The notes: generated by a model not told the origin, from the sequence alone. A DNA stretch of 64,000 nt from UBA5614 sp963667535 (GCA_963667535.2 CAXXDU010000002.1:2232001-2296000), one strand, 5' to 3'; positions 26,608 through 35,968 are shown, numbered from the stretch's first letter. Translations and numbers: made by a program.

Positions 26608-27716
26608 TGTTTAGCCAAATCAAAGGACAAGATCGAGCAATCCGTTTGTTGAATAATTCTATTCTACATAATAGAATTGCACAGGCATATCTGTTTTATG
26701 GACCTGAGGGAGTAGGTAAATTTACAACAGCTCTTTATTTCAGCATGGCTTTAAACTGTACTTCAGTTCCTGATAAAAAGCCTTGCGGAACTTGTGATTC
26801 CTGTCATAAATTCCTGCAACTGAGCCATCCTGATTTAACTTATATCTTCCCCACTCCCAATCTGAAGCTGACTGAGGAAGGTGAAATAAAAGAAAGTAAA
26901 TACATTTCTGAATACAACGATTATCTGGAAAACAGAAAGACATCACCCTGGAAAAATTTCTTTTTCAGCAGCAAGTTAATGATTAGAAAAGAAAGCATTA
27001 CAATGCTGCAGAGAAGACTGGAACTTGCACAGACAGAATGCAATTATCGTGTAATTATTATTGAAGATGCGGATTCTATGAATGAAGAAGCTTCAAACTC
27101 GTTTCTTAAAACTCTTGAAGAGCCTCCCAAAAATACAGTTATAATCCTGCTTACCACAAAAATGCAGTCATTATTACCAACAATTATTTCCAGATGCCAG
27201 CAAGTCTATTTCCAGCCTCTGTCTCATCGGGTAATCGAAGATATTCTCATATCCAAATACTTCATAGACAAAGCTATAGCCAAAACTTACTCCAGAATAT
27301 CTAACGGCAATCTGGAACAAGCTATCAGACTAACAGGCGATTCCAAACATGAATCACGAAATCTGATGATTGCCTTTATCGAAGCATCGCTTAATAAGGA
27401 TGATATGTTTATTATTAATAGCGTTGGTTCGGGAAAAGAGAAATTTAAAGCTGAGCTTGTCCACGACTTGCTTTATCATCTGGCTCTTTGGTTTAATGAT
27501 ATGTCAAAGCTATACGTAGACCGCAAGGACATCAATAATCTGGATTATGCTGAGTTGTTGGAAAAGTGTGTAAAAAACTGTCTGGTCTGTGATTCTGATA
27601 TTCCTGCCAGCCTGACTTTTATAGATGATTTGCACCGTAAAGTAGACGGGAATGTTAATACACAGCTAATAGTAATCAACCTCTACAACCATTTGCGAAA
27701 AGTTCTTAATCCATAG
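26607..27716 (+). CDS. holB: DNA polymerase III delta' subunit
   Basis: The 369-residue clamp-loader protein shows a Walker A-like GPEGVGKFT (32-40), a four-cysteine zinc module (C51, C60, C63, C66), a strand VIIIEDADSMNEEASNSFLK and the SRCQQ sensor. These mark a DnaX-related delta' subunit. It would act with DnaX and HolA to load the beta clamp (DnaN, at 42076-43296). The start ATG shares a base with the preceding stop. Confidence 0.9.
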   Translation: MFSQIKGQDRAIRLLNNSILHNRIAQAYLFYGPEGVGKFTTALYFSMALNCTSVPDKKPCGTCDSCHKFLQLSHPDLTYIFPTPNLKLTEEGEIKESKYISEYNDYLENRKTSPWKNFFFSSKLMIRKESITMLQRRLELAQTECNYRVIIIEDADSMNEEASNSFLKTLEEPPKNTVIILLTTKMQSLLPTIISRCQQVYFQPLSHRVIEDILISKYFIDKAIAKTYSRISNGNLEQAIRLTGDSKHESRNLMIAFIEASLNKDDMFIINSVGSGKEKFKAELVHDLLYHLALWFNDMSKLYVDRKDINNLDYAELLEKCVKNCLVCDSDIPASLTFIDDLHRKVDGNVNTQLIVINLYNHLRKVLNP

Positions 27717-27726
27717 TATAAAAACA

Positions 27727-29289
27727 ATGACTCAAAGAAAGCTTGCTAAAAACATCGGAGTAATGTCAGTTGCTGTATTCCTGAGCAGGATACTAGGCTT
27801 AGTACGCGACCAGGTGATGGCATATTTCTTTGGCACAACTTATCTGAATGACGCTTTTAATGTAGCATATAATATCCCTAACTTACTCAGAAGACTTTTT
27901 GGTGAAGGAGCCCTTTCTGCTGCTTTTGTGCCCATATACAATGAAATTGGCATCAAAAGAGGAAAGGCAGAACAGGTTGAGTTTGCACTGAACGTTTTAT
28001 CTATTATTACCGTGTTTTTATCTATTCTCACTTTTATCGGGATTGTCTTTGCTCCGGTCATTGTCAGACTACTATACCCGGGACTTCCGCAACAAACAGT
28101 TTTGGTTGCTGTTAAATTATCGCGGATTATGTTCCCCTATCTGTTCTTTATTGGGTTGTCATCTACCTTTATCGCTATTTTGAACTCTCATGATTATTTC
28201 TTTATGACCGGGCTTTCGTCAGCTTTGCTCAATATTGGCATGGTCCTTACTATTCTACTACCTGTTTCCATGTATTCATTGTCTCATGAGCAACTAATTA
28301 TTTGGGCAGGCTGGGGGGTATTTGTCGGGGGATTGCTCCAGACTATGATTAATCTTCCTTTCCTAAAAAGGATTGGGTACAATTTTAAAGTAGTCCTGAA
28401 CTTTTCCGGAGAAGCAATCACTGCAATGTGGAAAAGATTCATTCCGGCTATGATTGGCATTGGCATCAGGGAAATCAATCTGGTTACCGACGCTTTAATG
28501 GCATCCTTTTTACCTATCGGAAGTATAACTGCACTTGGTTTTGGCAACAGACTGATGCAAATGCCTCTGGGCATATTCGGGATTGCAACAGGAACCGCAG
28601 TTTTGCCACTATACTCTAAATACATTACAGAAAAGAAATGGGTGGAATTATCTGAAAGTCTTAAATTTGCTACAGTCTCCCTGGCAGCGATTATGCTGCC
28701 CACAACTGTTATCATTTCTGGCTTGGGTAATGACTTTGTGCGAATACTCTTTCAACGTGGTATCTTTGATGCACACGCATCTCTGATGACGACTCAGGCT
28801 TTGTTTTATTATTCCCTGGGTCTTATCTTTTTTAGCCTCAATCAAACCATTACACCGCTCTTCTATGCTAATAAGGACACTAAGACACCTGTAAAAATTG
28901 CAGCTTATATGGTAGGATTGAATATAGTCCTCAATTTTACACTGATGCAGTTTATGTATCACCGTGGTCTTGCACTGGCTACTTCTATCACTGCTATGGT
29001 AAATTACTTCCTGCTACTCAATCTGATAAAGAAGTCTATGCCTGAAGTTACCTTTTCAGGTATTCTAACTCAGATGATGAAAATTGTTGTTATCAATATT
29101 CTCTTATACTTCGTATTGTTCTTTTCTAATATGTTCTTTCCAGCCGGTACCCTTTTATTACTTATTATTAAAGACATTGTCCTTTCATTGGGCATATTCA
29201 TTTTGTTCTTCATTTTAGCTTCGATCTGGAAAGTAGCATATATAGATAATATAAGACGAAATATATGGTCAAGACTACTCCGGAAATAA
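27727..29289 (+). CDS. murJ: Lipid II flippase MurJ
   Basis: The 520-residue polytopic protein is a MurJ/MviN-family MOP flippase that moves the peptidoglycan precursor across the inner membrane. The N-terminus holds the family hallmarks FLSRILGLVRDQ and NAFNVAYN-like IPNLLRRLFGEGALSAAFVP; about 14 hydrophobic segments follow. Length is normal. It is 10 bases after holB, and the last 25 bases overlap uvrC. Confidence 0.94.
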   Translation: MTQRKLAKNIGVMSVAVFLSRILGLVRDQVMAYFFGTTYLNDAFNVAYNIPNLLRRLFGEGALSAAFVPIYNEIGIKRGKAEQVEFALNVLSIITVFLSILTFIGIVFAPVIVRLLYPGLPQQTVLVAVKLSRIMFPYLFFIGLSSTFIAILNSHDYFFMTGLSSALLNIGMVLTILLPVSMYSLSHEQLIIWAGWGVFVGGLLQTMINLPFLKRIGYNFKVVLNFSGEAITAMWKRFIPAMIGIGIREINLVTDALMASFLPIGSITALGFGNRLMQMPLGIFGIATGTAVLPLYSKYITEKKWVELSESLKFATVSLAAIMLPTTVIISGLGNDFVRILFQRGIFDAHASLMTTQALFYYSLGLIFFSLNQTITPLFYANKDTKTPVKIAAYMVGLNIVLNFTLMQFMYHRGLALATSITAMVNYFLLLNLIKKSMPEVTFSGILTQMMKIVVINILLYFVLFFSNMFFPAGTLLLLIIKDIVLSLGIFILFFILASIWKVAYIDNIRRNIWSRLLRK

Positions 29290-31085
29290 TAAAAAAAGTC
29301 AGGTTTCTGCCTGAACAATCAGGTATCTATATCTGGAAAGACAAAGACGGAGAAGTAATCTATGTAGGAAAGGCAATAAATCTCAAGAATAGAATCAAGT
29401 CTTACCTTGTCGATACAGCAAAAGATATGAAGACAACTCAACTAGTCAATCATGCTGCTGATCTTGACTATATAATTGTCAATTCCGATTCTGAAGCATT
29501 TATTCTAGAAGCCAATCTCATCAAGCAATACAAACCTAAATATAATATCATGCTCAAGGATGATAAGCGCTATCCCTTCATCAAAATTACCCTGAATGAG
29601 CCTTTTCCCAGAGTTATAGTCACCAGAGAATTGATAAAAGACGGTGGAAAATACTTCGGACCTTATACCGATACTTATGCGCTTAGAAAAACCCTGAGGC
29701 TCCTGGAATGGGTCTTCCCTATCCGCAATTGTAAACGCAATATACCTGCCGATAAAATAGCCTTTCATAAAGCCTGTATCAATTATCAGCTGGGTAAATG
29801 TCCTGCTCCCTGCGTTGGATATATTACCAGAAATGAATATATGAAGATTGTGCGAACTATGATGAATTTCTTTTCCGGCAAACATCAGGAGATCATGGAT
29901 GAATTCAGACTGGAGATGAACTCTGCTTCTGAAACAGAGAAATATGAGCAGGCTGCTTTGTGGCGTGACCGCATCCTGGAAATGGAGAAAATACAACGCC
30001 GGCAAAGCGTATTTTATGCCGACCAGAGAAACGTTGATATCATCGGCTTTTATCAGGAACAAGCTATTGCGTTTATGGTAGTGCTACGTATGATGAATGG
30101 TAAGATACTCCTTCAGGAAAGCTATCCGCTCACTCAAACAGATGATTCCACTCCGGATGAAATTCTGGCTGCTTTTATCAAGCTCTATTATTCACAGAAA
30201 GATGAGCTTCCTAATGAAATACTCCTTCCTCATACTCCGGCTGAATATGAAGAACTCAATCAATGGTTGGGAAACAAACTAATCCTTCCTCAACGAGGAG
30301 AAAAAGCCAAGCTGCTTATCATGGCAAAGAAAAATGCCTTCCATCTGGTGGAAGAAAAGAAACTTGCACATCTCAAGAAAGCTAACCGTACTATCATGCC
30401 GATTCAGGAACTGAAAGAAAAGCTGGGACTGCCCAAACTACCCCGCAAGATTGTCTGTATGGACATTTCCACCATACAGGGCACTGATACTGTTTCCTCT
30501 GCTGTCTTCTATGAAAACGGCAAACCTAAGAAGAAATTCTACCGCCATTTTATCATCCGAACCATTGACACACAGAATGACTTCGCAGCCATGGCAGAAA
30601 CAATGACCCGCTTTATAGATGAAACAGAAAAAGACAAAGAGATGCTGCCTGACCTGATTATCATTGATGGTGGTAAAGGACAACTCAGTTCAGTTATGGC
30701 GATTGTTCAGGCTGCCAAGAAAGATATTCCCATCATCTCTCTGGCAAAAAGAGTGGAAGAAGTGTTTATTCCTAATAGTTCTGATTCAATTATACTAGCC
30801 AGGTCGTCCATGTCTTTAAGGCTGATAACAGGTATTCGGGACGAAGCACACCGCTTTGCTATTAACTTCCACAGACTTAGACGTTCCAAACGCACATTGA
30901 TAAGCGAACTCGAAGAGATTGATGGCATTGGTGAACAGACTAAGTTTCTTTTATTGAAAGAACTCGGCTCTGTAGATGCCATAAAACAGGCTACCCTGGA
31001 AGAACTGATGTCAATTAAAGGTATCGGGGAAAGCACAGCTCAAAGGATAATAGACTTCTTCAAAGATAAAGATATGTCTTCCTGA
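29265..31085 (+). CDS. uvrC: Excinuclease ABC subunit C
   Basis: The 606-residue protein makes the incisions in nucleotide excision repair with UvrA and UvrB. It has the GIY-YIG nuclease (SGIYIWKDKDGEVIYVGKA, about residues 18-36), a UvrB-binding region near residues 200-240, a C-terminal RNase-H-like nuclease (about 380-530, with CMDIST and LIIDGGKGQL) and helix-hairpin-helix motifs at the end (EEIDGIGEQT, SIKGIGEST). It starts 25 bases inside murJ. Confidence 0.96.
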   Translation: MVKTTPEIIKKVRFLPEQSGIYIWKDKDGEVIYVGKAINLKNRIKSYLVDTAKDMKTTQLVNHAADLDYIIVNSDSEAFILEANLIKQYKPKYNIMLKDDKRYPFIKITLNEPFPRVIVTRELIKDGGKYFGPYTDTYALRKTLRLLEWVFPIRNCKRNIPADKIAFHKACINYQLGKCPAPCVGYITRNEYMKIVRTMMNFFSGKHQEIMDEFRLEMNSASETEKYEQAALWRDRILEMEKIQRRQSVFYADQRNVDIIGFYQEQAIAFMVVLRMMNGKILLQESYPLTQTDDSTPDEILAAFIKLYYSQKDELPNEILLPHTPAEYEELNQWLGNKLILPQRGEKAKLLIMAKKNAFHLVEEKKLAHLKKANRTIMPIQELKEKLGLPKLPRKIVCMDISTIQGTDTVSSAVFYENGKPKKKFYRHFIIRTIDTQNDFAAMAETMTRFIDETEKDKEMLPDLIIIDGGKGQLSSVMAIVQAAKKDIPIISLAKRVEEVFIPNSSDSIILARSSMSLRLITGIRDEAHRFAINFHRLRRSKRTLISELEEIDGIGEQTKFLLLKELGSVDAIKQATLEELMSIKGIGESTAQRIIDFFKDKDMSS

Positions 31086-31104
31086 GCCCATGTAACACAG
31101 AGCA

Positions 31105-31185
31105 TGTCATCCTGAGCCTGTCGAAGGATGTAACCAGACAAGCGACAATGTCATTACTCTATCCTTCGACAAGCTCAGGATGACA
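31105..31185. repeat. 25-bp inverted repeat between convergent uvrC and mtaB
   Basis: Arms at 31105-31129 and 31161-31185 match with one mismatch (core TCATCCTGAGC...TCGAAGGAT). A second, competing stem uses GACAATGTCAT at 31144-31154. The location between convergent genes suits a bidirectional terminator, although no T-run is present; similar TCGACAAGCTCAGGATGA repeats are widespread in bacterial genomes. Confidence 0.75.
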
Positions 31186-31195
31186 TTGTCTAATA

Positions 31196-32476
31196 TTAAA
31201 TCACTATCCCATCTTTATACAATTTTATCCCTTCCCCACAGATAATCTCATTCTCTGCAATATCTGCTGATGTTCTATATATCCGTATGTAATGGTCTGA
31301 TAAAGAGCTTCCGACTTGCTTTTCCACTTGCTCCACTACACCGCACAATTGTGTTTGATGCAGGATAATGTTTTGCATAAAGGCTTGTTTCCTGGCATTG
31401 CTAAGCTCGATTAACAGATTGGAACGTTGTTTGGATACATCACCATGAATCTGGTCAGGCATAGTGGCAGCAGGAGTTCCTTTGCGCTTGGAATAGACAA
31501 ACACATGCAAATAGGTAATCGGCAAATCTGATATTAAATCAAAGGTATGCCTGAATTCTTCTTCTGTTTCTCCGGGAAAGCCGCAAATTACATCCAAACC
31601 AATGGCACAATTCTTCTTTGCCACAGATAGCTTCTCTATTAAGCTTTTAACAGATTGAACGTTATACTTCCTTCCCATGCGCTTTAATATACTATCAGAA
31701 CCGGACTGCAAAGCAAGATGAAAATGAGGACAAACCTTATTGCTTTTTGTGATAGTATTTATCAATTCATCTGTAAATAAGTCAGGCTCTATAGAGCTTA
31801 TTCTCAAGAGATTAAGCTTATCTATCTCAACTAAGGCATTAATCAGTTCAGGCAGCTTTTTGTTGGCTTTTATATCATTATACAAACCAAGGTTTATTCC
31901 TGCCAGCACGATTTCTTTATAACCTTGCTCAACCAGATTAGTGGCTTGCTTGAGCACTTCATCAAAGTCCATGCTGCGGGAAGGTCCTCTGCCATAAGGA
32001 ACGGCGCAATAAGCACAGAAGTAGTTGCAACCATCCTGTACTTTCAGAAAAGCACGGGTTCTTTCATGCATACTGTCGATGGATTTCCAGTTAAAGGTAC
32101 TGGCTTGCATGATGTCTTCAAATTGGTAGCTATCACTGTCTAACCACGCATCAAGGTCTATCTTGCTCTGGTTATCAACAATCAGGTCAATCTCTCCCAG
32201 TTCAATAATATCGTCTCGTTCCTTTTGTGCATAACATCCTGTGACTATAATACGAACGCCCGGATTTAGCTGCTTTTGCTTTTGTGCCTGTCTGATCAGG
32301 TTGCGTGATTTGAAGTCGGTGCGATTGGTAACTGTGCAGGTATTGATAATATAGATATCAGCCGGTTCATGGAATTCAACTATCTGATAGTTTCTTTCGA
32401 TTAGCTGTTGAACGATTGAGCTTGTTTCTACCTGATTGACTTTACAGCCCAGGGTGGCAATTGCTGCTTTCTTCAT
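31196..32476 (-). CDS. mtaB: tRNA t6A37 methylthiotransferase MtaB
   Basis: The 426-residue radical SAM enzyme adds a methylthio group to t6A at position 37 of ANN-decoding tRNAs. It has an N-terminal UPF0004 domain (TLGCKVNQVETSSI, IINTCTVTNRTD, GCYAQ), the radical SAM cluster CNYFCAYCAVPYGRG and a C-terminal TRAM-like end. The leading TLGCKVNQ separates MtaB from MiaB (TYGCQMN) and RimO. It overlaps purN by 4 bases (ATGA). Confidence 0.92.
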   Translation of the reverse strand: MKKAAIATLGCKVNQVETSSIVQQLIERNYQIVEFHEPADIYIINTCTVTNRTDFKSRNLIRQAQKQKQLNPGVRIIVTGCYAQKERDDIIELGEIDLIVDNQSKIDLDAWLDSDSYQFEDIMQASTFNWKSIDSMHERTRAFLKVQDGCNYFCAYCAVPYGRGPSRSMDFDEVLKQATNLVEQGYKEIVLAGINLGLYNDIKANKKLPELINALVEIDKLNLLRISSIEPDLFTDELINTITKSNKVCPHFHLALQSGSDSILKRMGRKYNVQSVKSLIEKLSVAKKNCAIGLDVICGFPGETEEEFRHTFDLISDLPITYLHVFVYSKRKGTPAATMPDQIHGDVSKQRSNLLIELSNARKQAFMQNIILHQTQLCGVVEQVEKQVGSSLSDHYIRIYRTSADIAENEIICGEGIKLYKDGIVI

Positions 32477-33060
32477 GAATAGAGCTTGTTGAGATAATCC
32501 CAGATAGCTTTTCCATAAAGCTGATGCTCAACTTTCAGAACAGTGTGAGCTATCTCATCAGGACTTTTACAATCAGAAATATCTATCTGCTGTTGGGCAA
32601 TAATCTGTCCGTTGTCATAGACTTCATCAACAAGATGGACTGTTGCACCCGAAACCTTCTCCCTTGCTTCAAAGACAGCCTTATGCACTGCCATGCCATA
32701 CATAGCTTTCCCACCATGTTTTGGTAGCAAAGCAGGATGAATATTAAGAATAGGCACGCAGGCATCGGCAATAAACTCAGGTGACAGCATTTTGAGGAAG
32801 CCTGCCAGAGCGACCAGATGAATATCGTGATAGTTAATCAGGTAAAGAACTTTATCCTCAAACTTCTGCTTATCTTTATAAGGCAGGTAGTGGCAGGCGA
32901 TATTGAGTTCTGCACAGACATCTTTAATTGGAGCTTCTTCTTTTGTACGTATCACAAAGATGATTTTAACAGGCAGTTCATGCTCGCGAAAGTATTCTGC
33001 CATAGCTCTGAGATTTGTACCACGGCTCATTCCGCTGGACAGCACTGCAATATTGAACAT
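32473..33060 (-). CDS. purN: Phosphoribosylglycinamide formyltransferase
   Basis: The 195-residue protein transfers a formyl group from 10-formyl-THF to GAR in purine synthesis. It shows the start IAVLSSGMSRGTNLRAM, the strand VALAGFLKMLSPEF, the catalytic region ILNIHPALLPKHGGKAMYG and GATVHLVDEVYDNGQII with the catalytic Asp. Length is normal. The opening glycine-serine loop is slightly longer than in E. coli PurN. No other pur gene is adjacent; it pairs with mtaB. Confidence 0.9.
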   Translation of the reverse strand: MFNIAVLSSGMSRGTNLRAMAEYFREHELPVKIIFVIRTKEEAPIKDVCAELNIACHYLPYKDKQKFEDKVLYLINYHDIHLVALAGFLKMLSPEFIADACVPILNIHPALLPKHGGKAMYGMAVHKAVFEAREKVSGATVHLVDEVYDNGQIIAQQQIDISDCKSPDEIAHTVLKVEHQLYGKAIWDYLNKLYS

Positions 33061-33090
33061 AATTACTTTATATCATCCCATCTTTGTATA

Positions 33091-33290
33091 TGTCATTCCT
33101 GCGTAGGCAGGAATCCAGCCTATTTTAATGATCGTCATTCCTGCGTAGGCAGGAATCTTTAAACATATTATCCGTTGAAATAGCATTATCTTTATTCGGT
33201 GACAGGATTGTCACCGCTACTGTCATTCCTGCGAATGCGGGAATCTTAAGATGCCCCGTCAAGCGAGGCATGACAACATCAGTCATTCCC
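33091..33290. repeat. Cluster of R1 palindromes downstream of aspS
   Basis: Three hairpins of the form TCATTCCTGCG...GCAGGAATC lie at 33091-33114, 33134-33157 and 33221-33246, with a partial fourth near 33282. Between them are a GGTGACAGGATTGTCACC hairpin (33199-33216) and a CCCCGTCAAGCGAGGCATGAC stretch (33254-33274). The copies differ by single bases. They sit between aspS and purN, both minus-strand. Confidence 0.78.
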
Positions 33291-33296
33291 GCCACT

Positions 33297-35078
33297 TCAT
33301 GCATCAGAAGGTTTCAGATGTAGTTCCTTCCACTGTAATTCCGGCACTTCACTGGGAGCGCCGCACATCAGGTCGGCTGCTTTCAGAGTCTTGGGGAAAG
33401 CTATCACGTCTCTTATAGAATCAGCCTTGGTTATTAACATGACTAATCTGTCCAAACCGGGTGCAATTCCGCCATGAGGTGGTGTGCCATATTTCAGAGC
33501 ATCCAGGAAAAAGCCGAATTTCTCTTTTAAATCTTCTTCAGTAAAGCCCAATACCTTGAATATCTTATTCTGAATATCAAAGCGATGGCATCTTATACTA
33601 CCAGAGGAAAGCTCCATACCGTTACAGACCAGGTCATAAAGCTGTCCCAAGATATCCCCTATCTTTTCGGGTTGGTCAAGCCAATCGATATGCTCATTCA
33701 TAGGCAGGGTAAACATATGGTGAGCAGGCTCCCATCCACCGCTTTCAGTTTGAGCAAAGAGCGGGAAGTCAGTTATCCAGACAAAAGCAAATTCATCCTG
33801 ATTAATGAGTTTTAAAGCACTTCCCAGATGGTTACGTACTGCAGCCAGGACTTTATATACTAATTCTGTCTTATCTGCAGCAATGATGATTAAATCGCCT
33901 TCCTGAGCTCCGGCTTTTTGCATGAGAGCAGTCTTTTCTTCCGGTGAGAAGAATTTTCCGGCTCCATTATCAGGTTCAGCCGGATTGATCTTCCAGAAGG
34001 CAAGACCTTTTCCGCCGTTATGTTTGGCAATTTCTATCAACTCATCCTGTTGCTTTCGGCTATAATTTGCTCCACCTTTCACGCACAGAGCCCGAATAGA
34101 GCCTTGTATCTCGAGAGCTCCCTTAAAAACCTGAAAGCCTGTATTGGCAAAGATATCTGTCACATGACAAAGTTCAAGTGCAAAGCGTAAATCCGGCTTA
34201 TCACAACCGAATCTGTCCATCGCTTCCTGATAGGTCAGTCTTTTAAAAGGAGTAACCAGCCTGGTTCCGGCTGTTTTCTCAAAAACTTTCTGCATCAGAC
34301 CTTCCATCAGTTCAAAGATAATCTCTTGAGTGGCAAAGCTGATTTCTACGTCCAATTGAGTGAATTCAGGCTGACGGTCAGCTCGCAGGTCCTCATCTCT
34401 GAAGCAGCGTGCTATTTGGTAATAACGGTCAAATCCGCTGATCATCAGCAGTTGTTTAAACATTTGGGGTGATTGAGGCAGGGCAAAGAACTTACCGGGA
34501 TGAATGCGGCTGGGAACCAGATAGTCTCTGGCGCCTTCAGGTGTGCTTTTCATCAAAATTGGTGTCTCTATATCATAGAAATTCTTCTCATTGAGATATT
34601 CTCTGATTGTCTGTACTATCTCGTGTCTTTTAAGAATAATCTGCTGTAATCTTTCCCTGCGCAAATCGAGATAACGGTAAGTCAGGCGCAAATCTTCTTC
34701 AGCCATGGTGAATTCAGAAGTCTGGATAGGAAGCGGTGCAGAATCATTCAGAACCCAGAATTTCTCTGCTATTATCTCAATTTTACCGGTTGGCATCTGA
34801 GCATTGACATTTTGAGCAGAACGTGCAATGACTTTCCCTGAAACAGCTATTACATATTCATTGCGTACTTTTTCAGCCTTGGGAAAGCAAGCTTCATTCT
34901 CAGGATGGATAATTACCTGCACCAGACCTTTCACGTCACGGATATCCAAAAAGATTAGCCCGCCCAGGTCACGTCTCTTATTCACCCAACCCATAATGGT
35001 TATAGTTTCATCAATGTTCTTTTCTGTCAGTTCACCACAATAATGTGTTCTTTCTATGTCTTTGAATAAATCAAGCAT
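33297..35078 (-). CDS. aspS: Aspartyl-tRNA synthetase
   Basis: The 593-residue class IIb enzyme has an OB-fold anticodon-binding domain (about 1-115, with MGWVNKRRDLGGLIFLDIRD), the class II core with motif 2 FRDEDLRADRQPEFTQLD, an inserted GAD domain (about 285-410) typical of the bacterial form, and motif 3 GIAPGLDRLVML. Length is normal. Whether it discriminates tRNA-Asp from tRNA-Asn cannot be decided here. R1 palindromes follow it directly. Confidence 0.96.
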   Translation of the reverse strand: MLDLFKDIERTHYCGELTEKNIDETITIMGWVNKRRDLGGLIFLDIRDVKGLVQVIIHPENEACFPKAEKVRNEYVIAVSGKVIARSAQNVNAQMPTGKIEIIAEKFWVLNDSAPLPIQTSEFTMAEEDLRLTYRYLDLRRERLQQIILKRHEIVQTIREYLNEKNFYDIETPILMKSTPEGARDYLVPSRIHPGKFFALPQSPQMFKQLLMISGFDRYYQIARCFRDEDLRADRQPEFTQLDVEISFATQEIIFELMEGLMQKVFEKTAGTRLVTPFKRLTYQEAMDRFGCDKPDLRFALELCHVTDIFANTGFQVFKGALEIQGSIRALCVKGGANYSRKQQDELIEIAKHNGGKGLAFWKINPAEPDNGAGKFFSPEEKTALMQKAGAQEGDLIIIAADKTELVYKVLAAVRNHLGSALKLINQDEFAFVWITDFPLFAQTESGGWEPAHHMFTLPMNEHIDWLDQPEKIGDILGQLYDLVCNGMELSSGSIRCHRFDIQNKIFKVLGFTEEDLKEKFGFFLDALKYGTPPHGGIAPGLDRLVMLITKADSIRDVIAFPKTLKAADLMCGAPSEVPELQWKELHLKPSDA

Positions 35079-35301
35079 TTTATACCTCGTTTAATATCAA
35101 TCAATTGACAAAAATAAGAGTGACCTCTTTTAGACAAGTGATTTTTTATTTCTGATTATCCTACAATACCTGTATGACTAAATTGTAATAAAATACACGG
35201 TATTATCATGATTATACAAAGAGAACCTACTATATAAATCAATCACTGAACATAGGGAAAGGTACTCCCCTCTTGTTTATTGTACAATCCGTGGGAGATT
35301 A
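35079..35301. other. Upstream region of aspS, no gene seen
   Basis: AT-rich sequence without a supported frame. It probably holds the aspS promoter, but I find no pair of hexamers that I would stand behind. Confidence 0.4.
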
Positions 35302-35356
35302 AAGGAGTTTCTAAGGGGTATCTAAGGGGTTAGCCCTTAGATGACCCTAGCATCTC
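35302..35356. repeat. 11-nt-period hairpin array, copy 2
   Basis: Five consecutive 11-base units: AAGGAGTTTCT, AAGGGGTATCT, AAGGGGTTAGC, CCTTAGATGAC, CCTAGCATCTC. The first three are near-copies; the last two are roughly their complement, so the array folds on a GGTTAGCC centre. Only the period and fold, not the unit sequence, are shared with the other arrays. Confidence 0.75.
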
Positions 35357-35533
35357 TATACAATGTCTGCAAGATCATACAAGCAATAAATGAATGATAA
35401 GGTGGAATGGTGGTTAGGTGATTAGGAGGCATATAACAAGATAGATCCAAACTAGAGTTTAGGTTACAACCTTGTTTATTGCTTATTTCTTCCTAATTCA
35501 GTCCATTAGAGATACACAGGAGATGGACGGCTC
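35357..35533. other. Spacer between two hairpin arrays
   Basis: No gene is seen. The segment has GGTG-rich phrases (GGTGGAATGGTGGTTAGGTG, about 35401-35420) and a wide-spaced inverted pair AGCAATAAA / TTTATTGCT. It is part of the 1.2-kb repeat-rich gap between aspS and the IS110 element. Confidence 0.45.
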
Positions 35534-35568
35534 ATATACGGGTGCGACCCGTATATGACCCGTGTATC
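35534..35568. repeat. 11-nt-period hairpin array, copy 3
   Basis: ATATACGGGTG (35534-35544), two bases, then ACCCGTATATG and ACCCGTGTATC in direct succession. The left unit is complementary to the first right unit, giving a perfect ATATACGGGT/ACCCGTATAT stem. It is the shortest member of the family. Confidence 0.7.
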
Positions 35569-35614
35569 ATTGCTTCTACACTTGTGGATTAAATAGGGAA
35601 GAAAAGTGTGATAA

Positions 35615-35735
35615 AGTGGAATGGTGAAACGGTGTAACTGCATCATATTGCTACACTGCGATACGCTTCTTATGGAAATTGATTCCCGCGTGTTTCATCT
35701 CATGCAAGCACGAGGACTCCTTTAACGCAGGAATG
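35615..35735. repeat. Repeat modules R2a and R2b with an interrupted R1 palindrome
   Basis: GTGGAATGGTGAAACGGTGTAAC-type sequence (35615-35638) and GCATCATATTGCTACACTGCG (35640-35660) match the modules at 7281-7313 and 7595-7615. The R1 palindrome that follows is interrupted: GATTCCCGCG at about 35674 and ACGCAGGAATGCC at about 35725 are separated by ~40 bases. Confidence 0.65.
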
Positions 35736-35737
35736 CC

Positions 35738-35864
35738 GTATCGCAAGCAGTTGCTTGCTGTAGCATAGAATTGTATCCTGTTGTAACCTGAGGTTTGTTA
35801 CCTCAGGAATATTCTTGAGTCGGAAGCAATCCGACTCTAACAACAGCTTGAAAAGCTATGCTGA
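35738..35864 (-). repeat. Multi-hairpin dispersed element R2, copy B
   Basis: Read on the minus strand, this matches 7321-7442. The hairpins are AGCTT/AAGCT, GAGTCGGA/TCCGACTC and CCTGAGGT/ACCTCAGG; a fourth stem GCAAGC/GCTTGC is clearer here than in copy A. The second hairpin has G-C and A-T outer pairs where copy A has A-T and T-A, so pairing is kept despite the change. Confidence 0.7.
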
Positions 35865-35909
35865 TATAGAATATTATATAATATTTAATCTAATATCTCA
35901 TTCCGTATC

Positions 35910-35968
35910 GTTTGGATAAGCGGATTTGACGCGGAGGGTACCGGAGCGTCAAATCCGCTTATCCAAAC
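35910..35968. repeat. Perfect 23-bp inverted repeat
   Basis: Arms 35910-35932 and 35946-35968 are exactly complementary (outer part GTTTGGATAAGCGG) around a 13-base loop that itself contains GGTACC. No T-run follows, so it is not an ordinary terminator. It is about 290 bases from the 3' end of the IS110 transposase and may mark the element's surroundings or an insertion hot spot. Confidence 0.85.

Noticed and set aside
33091..33290. Repeat cluster considered as a CRISPR array
   Set aside because: Spacing between the palindromes is uneven, the units are not identical, they also occur singly elsewhere in the window, and no cas gene is near.
35910..35968. Perfect palindrome considered as a rho-independent terminator
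   Set aside because: There is no T-run on either strand and no gene ends within a sensible distance.
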